From Tremella fuciformis (Eukaryota > Basidiomycota > Tremellomycetes > Tremellales > Tremellaceae), in assembly GCA_032768795.1 (NCBI GenBank), contig CP136495.1, forward strand, positions 1,118,501 to 1,182,500: DNA of 64,000 bases, read 5' to 3'. Within the stretch, counting starts at the first letter, position 1. Every line of letters starts with the position of its first letter. The notes under the pieces are model-generated. The model was given only the letters and a program-made list of their open reading frames with translations. It was not told where the DNA came from and made no database searches. Positions 1 through 13,444 of the stretch are shown piece after piece. Made by a program: the position numbers and the translations under genes.

Positions 1-823
1 GCGTGAAAGTGGGATTTGCCGCACGACGCAGCGGTAGACAGGACGTCGGATGGCGTATGACGGGGATCAGTGATGAGTTGATGGATGATCAGATGCTGCG
101 AACAAGAGAATGCTGATGAGCAGTTCTCGAGCAGACGACCATGACAAGCGAGATGAGAGGCCTTCTCTGAGAACGGCTACGGCTCGGGCAGAAGGCGAAA
201 GAGAAACAACCAAGGCGAGCGATGCGTCAGACAAAGGACGGGGCGGAGTCGGGCGGTGGAGGTTTTCCTAATCTCACCCTTACCCCAGTCCGTATTTCCT
301 AATCAAAGCTAATGCCATTAGGCAAGCTCTCTGATCAGCAACGAGGGGAAACTTTCGTTCAACATCTCGCTCTTTGATCTATCTACCTTTCATCTCTCCT
401 ACGGCTCGTCGCCATCTGTACAGTGACGCGTGACGCAGCGATCAGCAGTAACGTGCCGTGTATCTGGCGATTCACAGCTGAGTACAGTGCAAGCTTGTGC
501 CGCTACGTGTAGGTGAGTGTCGCCGGTCGCTCAATGCTTCTTCGCCTTCCCGCACCACCCTTCATCAACTCCCCTTAGTATGACGAAAGAAACCTGCAAA
601 AATAGGAAGTGCCATCTGCATCTGCGGCCCCATCGAGGGTCAGCTATGCTGTCACCAGGACCTCTGATTCCACAACTACTCCCGCTCGCGCTCTCATAGT
701 TTGGCACTGGAAGAGAGGCAAATTGCTGATGATCCAGATGTCCACTTGTCCACCTAGATCTTTGCAATGCATCGCTGTTTCGCCCATCCTCGTCAATGCA
801 CATGCTTCGAAGCTCTATGAACG
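1..823. other. Left-edge region without a supported gene
   Basis: No open frame here has codon use, splice signals or family resemblance that would support a gene. The right part must hold the 3' untranslated region of the minus-strand RGP1 gene, whose stop codon is at 824-826. The stretch around 240-480 is pyrimidine-rich on the plus strand and could be promoter or UTR of a gene lying to the left. I see no tRNA, repeat or mobile element. Confidence 0.4.
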
Positions 824-3800
824 TCATACCATATGAGAGCTCGGACGCACCACAAATGCCGTGTTGCCGGCCAGCACCCGGATAGGGATTTCGCACTCCA
901 CCAGCTCCGTTTTCATTTCCTCCCACATTACCTGTCCTGATTGGTCTTTGCCGCGAGGTAGAGGAACCAAGGGCGCCAGACCAGGCGAAGCGGCGAAAAG
1001 GGAATTGTCCTTGTCGCCTATGGCCGAGTTGAAGCCAGTGTCGGGCAAGAGGTGAACCGGTGCTGAGCCTGCATGCCCATCCACTGATTTGCGCGACACC
1101 CTCCTGCCATCCATGCTCCTCTGACTGCGTCTTGGTGCAGGTATGGCAACAAGGAAGGCCAAACGGACGCGCCACTCGATACCACCCTGTTTCCCGCCTG
1201 GGCCTGCTGCGAGCGCGAATGCTGGTGTCGCATCACTGGGGATGTCCAGAGTGACGGCCATCCGAGTGGTACCGAAGATGTAAGACGAGCGGTAATCAGC
1301 ATGCAAGCGCGCCAGGGGTGGGTGTTTGATATGGCCACTGGTGTTCGCGGACAACGGCAGCAAATTCTCAGGAATGATCTCATGCGATTCCAGATATGCC
1401 GACAACTTGAGGACTCGGCGGGTGGAAGCGGGCTCGTTGAAAGTCAGGATCGCCAGAACGGTCTCGCCCAGCCGATAGGTCGTTTTTATCAGCGTAAGCT
1501 CAGCGACTTGTTCGCCATCTTTAGCTATGTCAAAAGAGGCTGTGCTATCAGAGTATGCCCCTATTCACAGCAATCGGCTGACCTTTGGCTGAATGACGAC
1601 TCAAAACCTCCACAGCCTCACCGCATGAGCCTTCTTCTCCCACTTCCAATAGATCATGGTCGCCGTCGAGGATACCTCCCATCGCAGATGATGGACGATC
1701 GGTGTCTGACTTGCTGCCGTTCGGCACAGACAAACTCTCGCCCTCGGACAGGCGGTTGTTGCGATGCCCATTGACGAGAGGGTCAACGGGACGATCGACA
1801 GCAACTGTCGTACGCAATCGTGAGGATGGGATTTTACTTGGAGACATAGGTGGCATGCGAGGAGACGATCGACCTTCGGGGGTTGCTGCCGCTGCAGTGT
1901 CTTCCTCGAGGTGTTCGACCAAATGTTTGGCATACTCTCTCAGAGACTCCTCCGAGTCTGGAATCTTCTGCCCTCTGCGGCCGTCGGCGCCGCTCGATCT
2001 GCGTCTCTCCATGTTGGTCCGCAAAGCAGTCGAGGTACCGGTTCCTCTCCGGTTCATCGGCGTTTGCTCTTCTACTTTGCCCTCGTCAGTCGTCTGAATG
2101 ATAGGCGCGAGGACATCGTATGTGCGCAGTGGCTTGGAGACTGGACATCAGCCACACTTAAATGACTCTGTAATCGATACGAACGGGAGACATTCGCCCA
2201 TACTCGTATCGGCACAGAGATGTCTCGACTGCGCTGGCGTTTCGCTTGGCCTGGCAGCCCCACGGTGAGTGAAATTATAAGATCATACGAAAAGCGATAG
2301 GCCTTTCCTCGGTGCACGGGAGGCAGGCTTACGGGCAGCTTGAGCGTATACAAAACTGTCATGAGTCCTGCTCAGACATCTTTGAGAGTCACGCACATTC
2401 TTTGCTCTCGCCTTCCCGCAGCCGGAGATCAACGCCGAGGAGGCTGCGTGCAGTCTCGAGCACTGGCAGATCTTTCATATTCCATACTCTCTTGCGTTCC
2501 TCTTCCAGAGATCCCCCGGCTCCGCCGTAGACGAGGTCTTTCGCCAATCCAAACAAGCTGCCTGTCAAGGAAGGTTGAGTAGCGGTCCCTATCGTGCCTG
2601 TTCCAAAGCTGAGCTGCCATCGTGAGGTACTGGCGCCCGCTTGGGAAGAGTCGCCCGGGGAGTTGAGGGACCCTGACCCGACGGGCTGATGAAGGAGCAT
2701 GCTACGAAGGGGTAGTAGAGGATCTGGAGGAATATAGTGGTTGGAAGGGTGAAAGTGGGATACAAGCCGGGTATATGCCCAGAGTATCGTCGTCTGACCT
2801 TTCGGTTCTGCAGCTCGGTCGCGAATGTAGGGATGCGTTGGCGGTGGAAGGGGCGACACACTATCAACGCCTAGTGCCGAAGCGCCGTAGGCATTGTAGT
2901 ATGACGGAGTTCTCGAGCTACCTGGACGTGATGATGACGAAGGATTACGACTGAGGCGTGGTCGAGAAGATCCCCTTTCCATCGAAGGTCGCGGCGAATC
3001 CGTCAGATCCACAACGGATTGTGAGGTGGACGATACGCCGGAGCTTGTGTAAGTCCGCGAGGCTGTTTCACCTGAGCCACTCTGTTGAACGAGATGGCTT
3101 CCACTTTCGGCTATTGATGGGAGCTCTCCACTTGATCCTGGAAGAGTCGATGTCTGTACAGGTGGGGACAGGGCCGAAGTTATGGATATCTTGCGGGAGT
3201 GAGGGTGAGATGAAGGAATGCTGGTTTGCCCTTGCGGTCTTCGAGTCGGGAGGGGAGGCGGCGCTGGAGACTGTTCAGCTCTAGCTTCAGCAGGAAGGAT
3301 CAGACGCTCACGCTGCCCACCCAATGCCCAGACCATCTCCTGTGGACTCAATCCTCCCTTACCCAGAGCCAGACTCCTTGTTTTCCTGCTATGACCACCG
3401 CTAGCCTCTCGCCTTCTAAAGGCCTCCGGACTTCTGATTCCCGGCATCCCATCGTAAGGAGTCGAGCTGTCTGGCCAACCAGGCGCTCTATAAGCCGGAT
3501 TAGCGCCTGGGCTATAAGGATAGCCGAGATTGCCTGGGGAGGGCATGGGAGAAGGCGAAAGCCTAAGGGGCGAGGGCGGGCCTTGTCTGGATGGCCCTGC
3601 TTCTGCATTCTCCTTCTCTCTTCGCTTGATGCCTAGTCCAATCTGATTCTGCCTTCTAGGCAGCGTCGGTTCTTCGTTTTCAGGCGGTCTGAAGGAGGGC
3701 ATCGGCCTAGGGGCGGCGGATTGCACATCTGTGGTAGCCGGCGTTGGGGGAGGTGGGATATGCTGAGCATGCGTCGCTGGACGAGTGTTGGTGAATGTGA

Positions 3801-3936
3801 TGATCGCAGAAAAGGTCTCTCCTGCATAGAAAGCCGAGGCCGAGGGGAGGACGGTGACTCGTAGGTGAGTCTCGTCATTGGGAGTGACAGTGGAGGCCGG
3901 CGAGGCTGCCGACGAGAATGGGAAGAATGAGCTCAT
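824..3936 (-). CDS. RGP1: Rgp1-family protein, subunit of the Ric1-Rgp1 GEF for Rab6/Ypt6
   Basis: Four exons on the minus strand: 3936-2397, 2355-2185, 2140-1583 and 1539-824, giving 994 aa. The N-terminal 30 or so residues after the start hold the conserved Rgp1 opening (VTVLPSASAFYAGETFSAII), followed by a 400-residue low-complexity Ser/Pro insertion. The Rgp1 fold resumes at YTLKLPVSLPP, with a second insertion in exon 3. The C-terminal part carries the arrestin-like beta segments (TLIKTTYRLGETVLAILTF and IEWRVRLAFLVAI) and ends ECEIPIRVLAGNTAFVV. In yeast the Ric1-Rgp1 complex activates the Golgi Rab Ypt6 for endosome-to-Golgi traffic. The introns are 41-44 nt, and one donor is GTTCGT. 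The gene is divergent from ESA1. Family assignment is secure; the disordered insertions are longer than in yeast Rgp1. Confidence 0.88.
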
Positions 3937-5017
3937 CTTGGCTCTGGGGGATTTGATATTGGCGGCCGCATCCTCTGTGCCAGCTCAGACCAGGCGGATC
4001 TCGTCTGGAAGCCGTTTGAAGGTGGTTAAAGTAAAAGAAGACGGAATGTGACTGGGCTGAAAGTCGGTGGACGCGGTGCGTGGCCCCGCCAAAGGGTTCA
4101 GATCCCTCGACATTCCAGCTTATCCCTCGATAAGCCCAGTGTTTCTCGCCTCTGAGCGCATTGCCTGGCACACGCAGAGCCATCAGCTCGACCCATATTG
4201 ATGCATCGGTACAGCATGATATGCATAGCTGCGAGACTCGCCTCGATTGAGCGGCGAAACCTTTCCCCTCAGCAGCCGAGATGTCTACCGAGCGTACACA
4301 TCGCCGCTGGAGACCGACGTCGATGTCGTGACACTCACATACTCACGAGTGTCTTGGCTGCGTGTCCTGTGCCCATTTGCAGGAAGCGCGACTTGTGGCG
4401 ACTTGAAAAGGACAAAAGCCAATCTGTTCAAGCGATTGAGGAAAGGCAAAAGGGCGTCACGCGTAGCAGTTTGAATGTCGTTGCGGTCCCTTCATCGATG
4501 GCACCATCTGCACCGTATGTACTTCTGCGCATCAGTCCCAGCTTTCAGTGCAAGAGACGCCAGATCAGCGCGATACTCGAATGGAGGAAGGCCAGGTATC
4601 ATGTGCCACAACGTCTGTGCCACTCGTTCCCAACTTCGGCACATCGCGAAAAGCCCGTTCACGGCGTGTTTGCCAAGAGTGTGCTTTTCACTGTCACTTT
4701 TACCTTCTTCCCAATTTTACCTCGAAACTGTTCCCTCACATCGAATCGTAAACAGTGTCGTAGACAACAGCGACGTCTTCTGCATAGCCTCCGACTTTCC
4801 CGACCTTTCTACCTCCAGTACTTGGCGAGATCTTAACGGTGGCAAGTGAATCCTTCACCTTGTCTGCCCGGCGCGGATGGCTGCGCCCTCCGAGCTCTGA
4901 GGATGGCCCCATCGACCCCTTCCACACCCCTCGGATCCTCTGGTCGAACACATGGCAGTCCTTCCGGATCTCCGGCGCCCACCGTCGCGGCTCCAGGCAC
5001 ATACACACTTGAGGTAG
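3937..5017. promoter_or_regulatory. Divergent promoter region between RGP1 and ESA1
   Basis: This 1.08-kb gap separates two genes transcribed away from each other, so it should contain both promoters and 5' UTRs. Several open frames of 75-212 codons lie on the plus strand (for example 4198-4836), but they lack family resemblance and good start context, and they overlap one another. I take them as chance. No element with a recognisable binding site stands out. Confidence 0.45.
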
Positions 5018-6687
<1,670 letters not shown>

Positions 6688-7126
6688 GATAGGTTGTACA
6701 TGGTCACGATAACGAAATGTAGACACAGTATGTTGTAGCCATGCATTTACCATATTGAGCTCTGGGCCGCTCATGGATCATCTCAATCAACCGGAAAGAC
6801 AATAAATTATGAGGGTCCTTTGACACCCCATCGCTCAACCATCGACCATCTCCTTGTTCGCCGATTTGGATTGACAAAAGGACATTCAGTCTGCGAGCGC
6901 ACAGTTGATTCATGCTATAGTATGTGCAGGCATGCACGGGGGAATCGACGTTGTCCTTGGCCTTTTGATCGCTGCATCCGGACGAGGTCGTCGGGGGACA
7001 GGGGAGCACTTTGTCGTTGGGCTTTGGGGCGAAGACACATATAACGATCACAGCGCACTGCATCGTGAACAGATGACCTTGCGTGTGGACTGTATCGATC
7101 GTCAACCCTAGATACAACCATACATC
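6688..7126. other. Intergenic region, ESA1 3' end to membrane-protein start
   Basis: 439 bp between two plus-strand genes, holding the ESA1 3' UTR and the promoter of the next gene. The open frames here are short and unconvincing, and I see no other structured feature. Confidence 0.4.
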
Positions 7127-8116
7127 ATGCCGTACAACCCTCTCTCCGGTGGACTGCCATATGGAGCACATATCATCGTGCTTTTCACCTTCGTCTTTGC
7201 CTCTCTGGTACTCTCGTGAGTGTCCCATTTCCCCCAGTCGCTGGTACGTCTGGTCTTGAAGAGACTGACCTCAGGATCCTGCTCACATTTTCCTCGCCGT
7301 TCATCTCGAGCATCAACTTTCTGCGACTCCCCGGCAATGGCGGCGACACGACGTTCGGCTCGTTTGGCTGGTGCTCGCCCGACTTTTGCCTGTCCAACCG
7401 CGTCGCATACGAGTGAGGCTCTATGTCGTGGCACAGACAGAGGAGAAGACGCAGACTGACAGATAGGTATGGCACGCAGGTGAATCGCGCCTTGACCGGT
7501 GGGATGATGCTTTGGGCCATTTGTGCGTCTTTGCTTTCTTTGGGACACGAAGTGCTCATGCCCAGCCGTCATTTTCCTGTTCTTCACGCTGCTTGCTGTC
7601 CTTCCATTGCTGTTCGTACACGAGTCCCGAGCACTTCGATTTGTAGGCAACCGCACGTTCTTCATGTTCTTCGAGGTGAGTCCTTATCTGAAGGACCAGT
7701 GATATGCCCAGCTCACTGAACGCAGAATATGGCCACGCTCATCGTGGTCATCGCGTGGCTGTTCAGCATATACGGCTGGTCCATCGCCCACCGCGCATTT
7801 GAAGAGGCCGGAACGGCTGTCCACCTCGGATCCGGAGTGAGCCCTACCGAGATGATTGAAGGATATGCGCGAGCTGACGGTAGATCTGGATGGGCTTGAC
7901 GGTCATGCTCTGCATGTTGGTGTGAGTTTTGCCGCCCATTCCGTGGATGCTCTGCTGATCTCCAGCGTCTTCGTGATAAACTGGCCTGCCGACGCGTGGG
8001 ACGGGACGGCCACGAGGGCCCGAGGCGGAGTCGGGGCTCGTGGACTGCCTGGGCCGACAGGCGATGGGTATTATCACTACAAGCGAACCACCCGAGAGAT
8101 CGTCCCGCGAGTATAG
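7127..8116 (+). CDS. PalI/Rim9/SUR7-like four-transmembrane protein
   Basis: Seven short exons (7127-7215, 7275-7412, 7467-7522, 7566-7675, 7726-7836, 7884-7921, 7966-8116) join in phase to 230 aa. The first hydrophobic segment spans residues 12-38. An outer loop carries the Cys pair in FGSFGWCSPDFC, the G-x-x-G-x-C-like signature of the SUR7/PalI family. Three more hydrophobic stretches follow (around residues 100-122, 140-160 and 175-190), then a short Gly/Arg-rich cytosolic tail. Members act in eisosomes (Sur7) or in ambient-pH sensing (Rim9/PalI). The short tail fits neither clearly, so I give no gene symbol. Without reading across the six introns this gene is invisible as an open frame. 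Confidence in the gene is high; the subfamily is uncertain. Confidence 0.72.
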
Positions 8117-8243
8117 TCTACAGCTTGAGGATTGTCAACACACGATACTTGCTGAGCAAGTTTAGCCGTGCTTGTGTATGCTGGGTGATGCATGATGCGC
8201 TAAGAGATGACATACAACAATGACCTGCGGCGGTCGTTTCCCT

Positions 8244-8819
8244 CTAAAAGTCGTACACGTCCTGGCCCGGCTGTGTGGGCTGTCCGCCCCCATACGTCTG
8301 GCTCCCGAGGCCCATGCCATCGCCGTACGGGTCGTATTGGCCTGTCACCCCTGGAACGCCGGCGGGCTGCGCGACCTCCGGCGCCAACCCCATCTCTATC
8401 CTCTGAGCCTGCTGAGAGAACTGTTTCTTGATGTCGATCACTTGCTGCATGAGCAGCGTACATGCGCGTTTCAGCGCATCCGCTGGATTGGATCGATCGT
8501 CCGTCTGGATCTTGATAAGTACGTCGTTCTCGAGCGGATGGGGGACCTTGTATCCGGCGAAAAGGACCGAGGGGTCGAGCAGGAGTTGGCTGTTTGTCAG
8601 CATTGGTAGTGGGGAAGACCACGGTGCACTGACGATCGAATCATGTTGGCCAGTGTGTGGTCTTGCTTTCTCATCATGACCGTGGCGGCGTTTGGGATCT
8701 TGGGATCCTCAGTGATAGTCAGACTGCGATGTCAGTATTGCAATCCCCAGTACTTGGAAGACTGACGCTTTCTCCCCGTCCTCGAGCAGCCACGAGTCTA
8801 TCCGGTTCGGCTGGTTCAT
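8244..8819 (-). CDS. RPB11: RNA polymerase II subunit RPB11
   Basis: Three exons on the minus strand: 8819-8767, 8723-8634 and 8589-8244, 162 aa. The first two give an N-terminus MNQPNRIDSWLLEDGEKA and then LTITEDPKIPNAATV and DHTLANMIRS. The third gives LLLDPSVLFAGYKVPHPLE and IKIQTD. This is the RpoA/D-like dimerisation fold of Rpb11, which pairs with Rpb3 to start polymerase II assembly. The core ends near residue 120 with a helix (LLMQQVIDIKKQFSQQ). A Gly/Gln-rich tail of about 40 residues extends beyond the usual length. The start lies 1.1 kb from divergent TPS2. Rpb11 rather than Rpc19 is favoured by the short, non-acidic N-terminus. Confidence 0.9.
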
Positions 8820-9934
8820 CGCGCCTGAATAGTGTCGTGATCAAGCCCGAAGGCTGAGAGAATGGACCGGGACGTCGCAGTCACCAGCTGTCTGATCAGC
8901 TCGGTCGGTCATATTCCAGGCTGTCTTGAACTGGGATAGAGACACGAGTGTGATCATAAACTGGTCATTTCGTTGATCGGCATGGTCCGTGGACCGTTCC
9001 GTGGATTGACAGATTTAGAAAAGGGTTGTAATCATTCGAGGAGGGGGAGATGGAGCTGTTCAGATAGCACAGAGGATGCGAACACTCACAATCTGATTGT
9101 ATCTGCCTCGTAGAAGGGCTCAACGTCGTGACTAGATGTTCATCTCCCTGTCTTCGACCTCACCATCAACTGGACTGGGCGCCACCCTCACTAATCCCGC
9201 GGCAATTAGATCCGTTCCGAACGACGCCGGAATTCAGGGCCCCATCACCGGTCAGGCACGCCGGCGTGAGGATTCTATGATGCAACGTCATCCCTCATGG
9301 TGGTTAACCCTGATTTACCTTTTTCCCAGCCAACCGCGCCTTTTTCATTCGGAAAGACAGTGGACAGAGACATCCTTTGACCTGTTCAACATCCATCTCA
9401 TCAGCTTCTCGCCGCCATCGTCTCACCCCATCTCATCACCCTCCCCCAAATCTCCCGTCGAGAAAGGAACGAGGAGAGCAGAGGCAGCGTACACACAGGC
9501 GGAGTTGTAGTAGGAATTGGGCCTGACTCGTCGACGCCTCGGGCCCTAGAAATCCTCGGCAACAAAGTAAGCTCTCCTTGGTCTCTTCCTTGCCCTCGAC
9601 ACCCCCTCTCTCTCCCGTTCCGTCGTGTCCTCTTCGACCCAACAGAGCTGCATCATCCCAGCATCATCTCTTCGCCCGCTTCTAGATTGTTCCTCTACCC
9701 AATCCCGCTGAGTCTCGGAGACAGAGCTGACGCCATCTCTTCACCTCTTTCCTCCTCCCTTTGTCGTCCGTCATCTCGTCGCGCTCATTCCCACCGCTTC
9801 CCGCGACTCGTACAAACGTGGGCTGTTCACCATCACCGCCATCATATATCAACCCCTCCGGACGCCCATCTCTACCTCCCTGGCCGACTGCACCTGGCCC
9901 CTACCCTGGCATTGATCTCACTTGATCATTCGCC
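8820..9934. promoter_or_regulatory. Divergent promoter region RPB11 / TPS2
   Basis: 1.1 kb between divergent genes. From about 9560 to 9930 the plus strand is strongly C/T-rich, typical of a fungal 5' leader. CCCCT or AGGGG pentamers (the stress-response element core bound by Msn2/4-type factors) occur near 9041, 9846 and 9899, which would suit a trehalose gene. Such pentamers are frequent by chance and I give them little weight. The 124-codon frame at 9136-9510 shows no family resemblance. Confidence 0.4.
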
Positions 9935-12900
9935 ATGGCCCTCTACACCACCCCGAATATGAAACGTTCGCACCGTCACAGAGCCTCGTTCTCCTCATAT
10001 ACCCCTACTTCCCCGACCACCAACCCAACCGAAGCAGACAAGATGGACTCGATGCACCCAGACCCGACACCGCTGCCACCGCCGTCGCTGCCAGACATTC
10101 GCGCTCAGGTTCAGCGACTCGAGTCTGCGCTCAAGGCAAAAGGTCACCATCTATCTGGACGAATCATTCATGTCTGCCATCATCTTCCAGTCGAGATCAT
10201 CCGCATCGTTCCACCTGATGCGCTCGAGAGCGGAGTCTTGTCGCCCCCCATGACGCCCGAGTTCAAGCCAGAAGACCAGGAGGCAATGGTGGAAAGCAAG
10301 GATGCCAAGTGGAGAATCCACTCCCGGGCCGGTCACACCGCCATGGTGTCCGGTATCAAAAGCCTCTCCGAGACGCATGAGCAGTCCATCGTCGCATGGA
10401 CTGGCGAGGTTCTCTTGCAGTCGACAACGACCCCTTCCCCTCGCGACCCTCCGCCCAGTCTTCCTTCTATCGTCGCGAGCATGGCGGAGAAGGTGATTCC
10501 CGGCCTCAAACCACAGAATGCTGCGGAGAAGGGAGCAGAAGCAGGACCGAAGGACGAGAAGATCTTGAAGGTCTTTGGAGGAGAGTTCAGTGCGGAAGAG
10601 AAGAAGGAGATTGAGAACGAATTGGCGAGGTTCACGGAGGTCGAGTACAACATTGAGAAGGCCGGCAAGCTCAACTACGCCCCCGTCTTTCTCCCGCCAG
10701 ATGTGAGCAAGGGACACTACGAGGGCTATTGCAAGAAGAGTTTGTCGCTCATTGCTCAACATGGTGTCGTGAGCTAAAGATTAGCCCTCTGGCCCCTGTT
10801 TCACTACCTCCTCTGGCTCGACTCCACTGCCACTGTGCCCTCCCCAGACCCGGCATGGATCGCCTACCATACCACCAACCTACTGTTCTCCCAGAAGGTC
10901 GCAGAAATATACAAACCTGGCGACCTCATCCTTGTTCACGATTATCATCTACTCCTTGCGCCCAAGATGATCCGAGAAGCCCTCGGACAAGTCACACACA
11001 TCCATTCGACCGGATGGGGCACAGCTCAGCCTTCTCCGGGGGTCGGTAGCGCACAGAAGAAGATGGACTGGGAGACAAAGAACTTCAATGACACCACTCC
11101 TACCGCATCCGATCACGTCAAGAGTCAGTCCAGGCTCGACAAGCAGGCCTTCCTCGGCAGCGTAGGTAACGCGTTGGGTCATCATCTCAACCATCAACAC
11201 AAAGAGCCGCACGAGATTATGATTGGGATGTTCATGCACACGCCCTGGCCGAGTTCGGAGATCTTCCGCGCTCTACCAAGTGAGTGTCTTTCTCACTTCG
11301 AGGGTACTGGGCTAACCTGCAGAACGTCGCGAGATCCTTGAGGGCATGCTTGGCGCCAACATCGTCTCCTTCCAGACCTATTCCTACTCCCGCCACTTCG
11401 TGTCGACTTGCATCCGTGTTTGTGGATTCGAATCAGCTCCTGGCGGTGTCGAGGCGAACGGCTCTTTCACCGCCGTCGGGTATTGCCCCATCGGCATTGA
11501 CATCGAGCGTGTGTCTCACGACCGCGACTCGGCTGGCGTGCAGCCAAAGATGGACAGCTTGAGAATGATATACCGCGGCAAGAAGATCATTGTTGGCAGA
11601 GAGAAGCTGGACATGGCCAAGGGCGTGTACAACAAGCTTCAAGCATTCGAGAAGTTCCTTCAAGTATATCCCGAATGGCGGGGAAAGGTCGTTCTCATCC
11701 AAGTCACCACGCCGGCTCTCGCCGAGCACCCCAGATTGGAACGGATGACTGCCGAGCTCGTCAGCCACATCAACGCCACCTACGGTAGCCTAGACTTCAA
11801 CCCGGTGCACCACTAGTGAGCAGTCTTCTTCTCAGCAGGACCTCATACTGACCGCGCAGCCACCAAGCTATCGAGCGTGACGAGTACTTCGGCTTGCTAT
11901 CTGATGCCGACCTTGCCCTCATCACCTCTCTTCGAGATGGCATGAACACCACCTCCATGGAGTTCATCCTGTGCCAGCACAAGACGAAGAAATCGCCTCT
12001 CGTCTTGTCGGAGTTTATGGGCACGGCCGCCTCTTTCCAATCGGCCTTGCAGATCAACCCGCACGACTTGCTTGGCGTGGCCGATGCCATCAACCATGGC
12101 TTGACCATGTCTGACGAGGAGAAAGAGGAGCGCCACGCTGCTTTGTATGACGGCGTTGTGGGACACACATCTCACACTTGGGCGGCGATGCTCCTGAAGC
12201 AGCTTCTGGAGAACGTCGGTTCGGAGCACACGGCTCATCAGACACCTGCATTGGACCTACCCGCCATGTCTGCGAAGTACAAGAAGGCCAAGAAGCGTCT
12301 CATGCTGTTCGATTACGACGTAAGCTCTCTTGCATCAGGGTGGGCATGGCCAAGCTGACCACCAGGGCACCCTTACTCCAATTGTCAAGGTCCCATCCCA
12401 AGCCATCCCCACCGACCGCACCAAGGCGGCTATCTCAGCTATCGCCGCAGATCCGAAGAACGTCGTCTACCTGATCTCGGGGCGCGACGGCGATTTCCTC
12501 GAGCAGCACTGGGGTGATGTACACCGGATAGGCATGTCTGCAGAGCACGGTGGCTTCGTTCGAGCCCCGGACAGCCACGAATTCAGTAACATGACGGAAA
12601 ATCTCGATATGAGCTGGATGAGCGAGGTCGAGGAGATCTTCAGGTATTACATGGAGGTGAGACATTCTCCGGCTATGGATGTGCCACCATTCCTGACAAG
12701 CAGCGCACATCGGGCAGCACAATAGAGGTCAAAAAAGCATCCATCACTTGGCATTACCGGAATTCCGACCCGGACTTCGGGTGAGTGCTAATAAAGTCAA
12801 TTTTCGGTTCAGCGCTCATGTGCTAGCGAATTCCAATGCAAGCAAGCTCTCGACTTGCTCGAGTCATCGTTGGCGCCCAGGCGCCCCATTGAGGTGCTCG

Positions 12901-13289
12901 TGGGGAAGAAGAACCTCGAAGTTCGACCACTTGCCGTCAACAAGGGCGAGATTGTTCGTCGATTGATCTACGAACATCCCGATGTCGACTTTGTCTTCTG
13001 CGCTGGTGACGACAAGACCGACGAGGACATGTTCCGATCTCTTCGTACCATCTTTCCGCCTGGCGGGGTGCACAACGGTGAACCGGTCATCCTCAAACCT
13101 CCTGTCGCTGTCACGTCGACCATGGACCCTGACGAGGCGGACGAATTGCCCGATGTCGAGCTCAGGCTTACCCCTGATAACATCTTCTCGACAACGGTCG
13201 GCCCGCCGGCGAAGAAGACGCTGGCAGAATGGCACGTCACATGTCCCGAGGAGGTGGTGGAGACGATGGAAGGATTGCTTGCAGAGTAG
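9935..13289 (+). CDS. TPS2: Trehalose-6-phosphate phosphatase Tps2 (GT20-like plus HAD domains)
   Basis: Seven exons (9935-10739, 10785-11279, 11323-11815, 11860-12319, 12366-12657, 12705-12780, 12827-13289) give 1027 aa. Residues about 60-700 form a GT20 trehalose-phosphate-synthase-like domain with VHDYHLLLAPKMI and the DGMN...EFILCQ region. Key synthase residues are changed: HHLPV replaces the usual N-R-L-P, and EKLDMAKG replaces D-R-L-D-Y-I-K-G. The C-terminal HAD phosphatase domain has motif I LMLFDYDGTLTP (split by intron 4), ISGRDG, and motif IV FCAGDDKTDEDMF. The enzyme should therefore remove phosphate from trehalose-6-phosphate but not make it. A roughly 75-residue insertion sits inside the GT20 domain, before IGMFMHTPWPSSEIF. 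Trehalose made by this step protects against heat and is needed for growth at high temperature in related yeasts. Confidence 0.95.
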
Positions 13290-13444
13290 ACGATAACGCA
13301 ATGAAAGCGGAAGAAGCGACTCGGAACGTGTAGTGGATAGATGAAAGATGACAACAGCACGGCCTGAATGATTTACACGATGTATGCATGAGATCTGTCA
13401 CTGTTACAAGTTCGTAGAGCGGGTCTAGCTTTACAATACCGTGA

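Noticed and set aside
531..1405. Overlapping minus-strand frames beside the last RGP1 exon (531-1175 and 1018-1383)
   Set aside because: They overlap the RGP1 exon in other frames, show no family resemblance, and the exon frame 824-1539 is clearly the coding one.
4198..4836. 212-codon plus-strand frame in the RGP1/ESA1 gap
   Set aside because: Arg/Cys-rich, no domain, overlapped by other equal frames, and placed where divergent promoters are expected.
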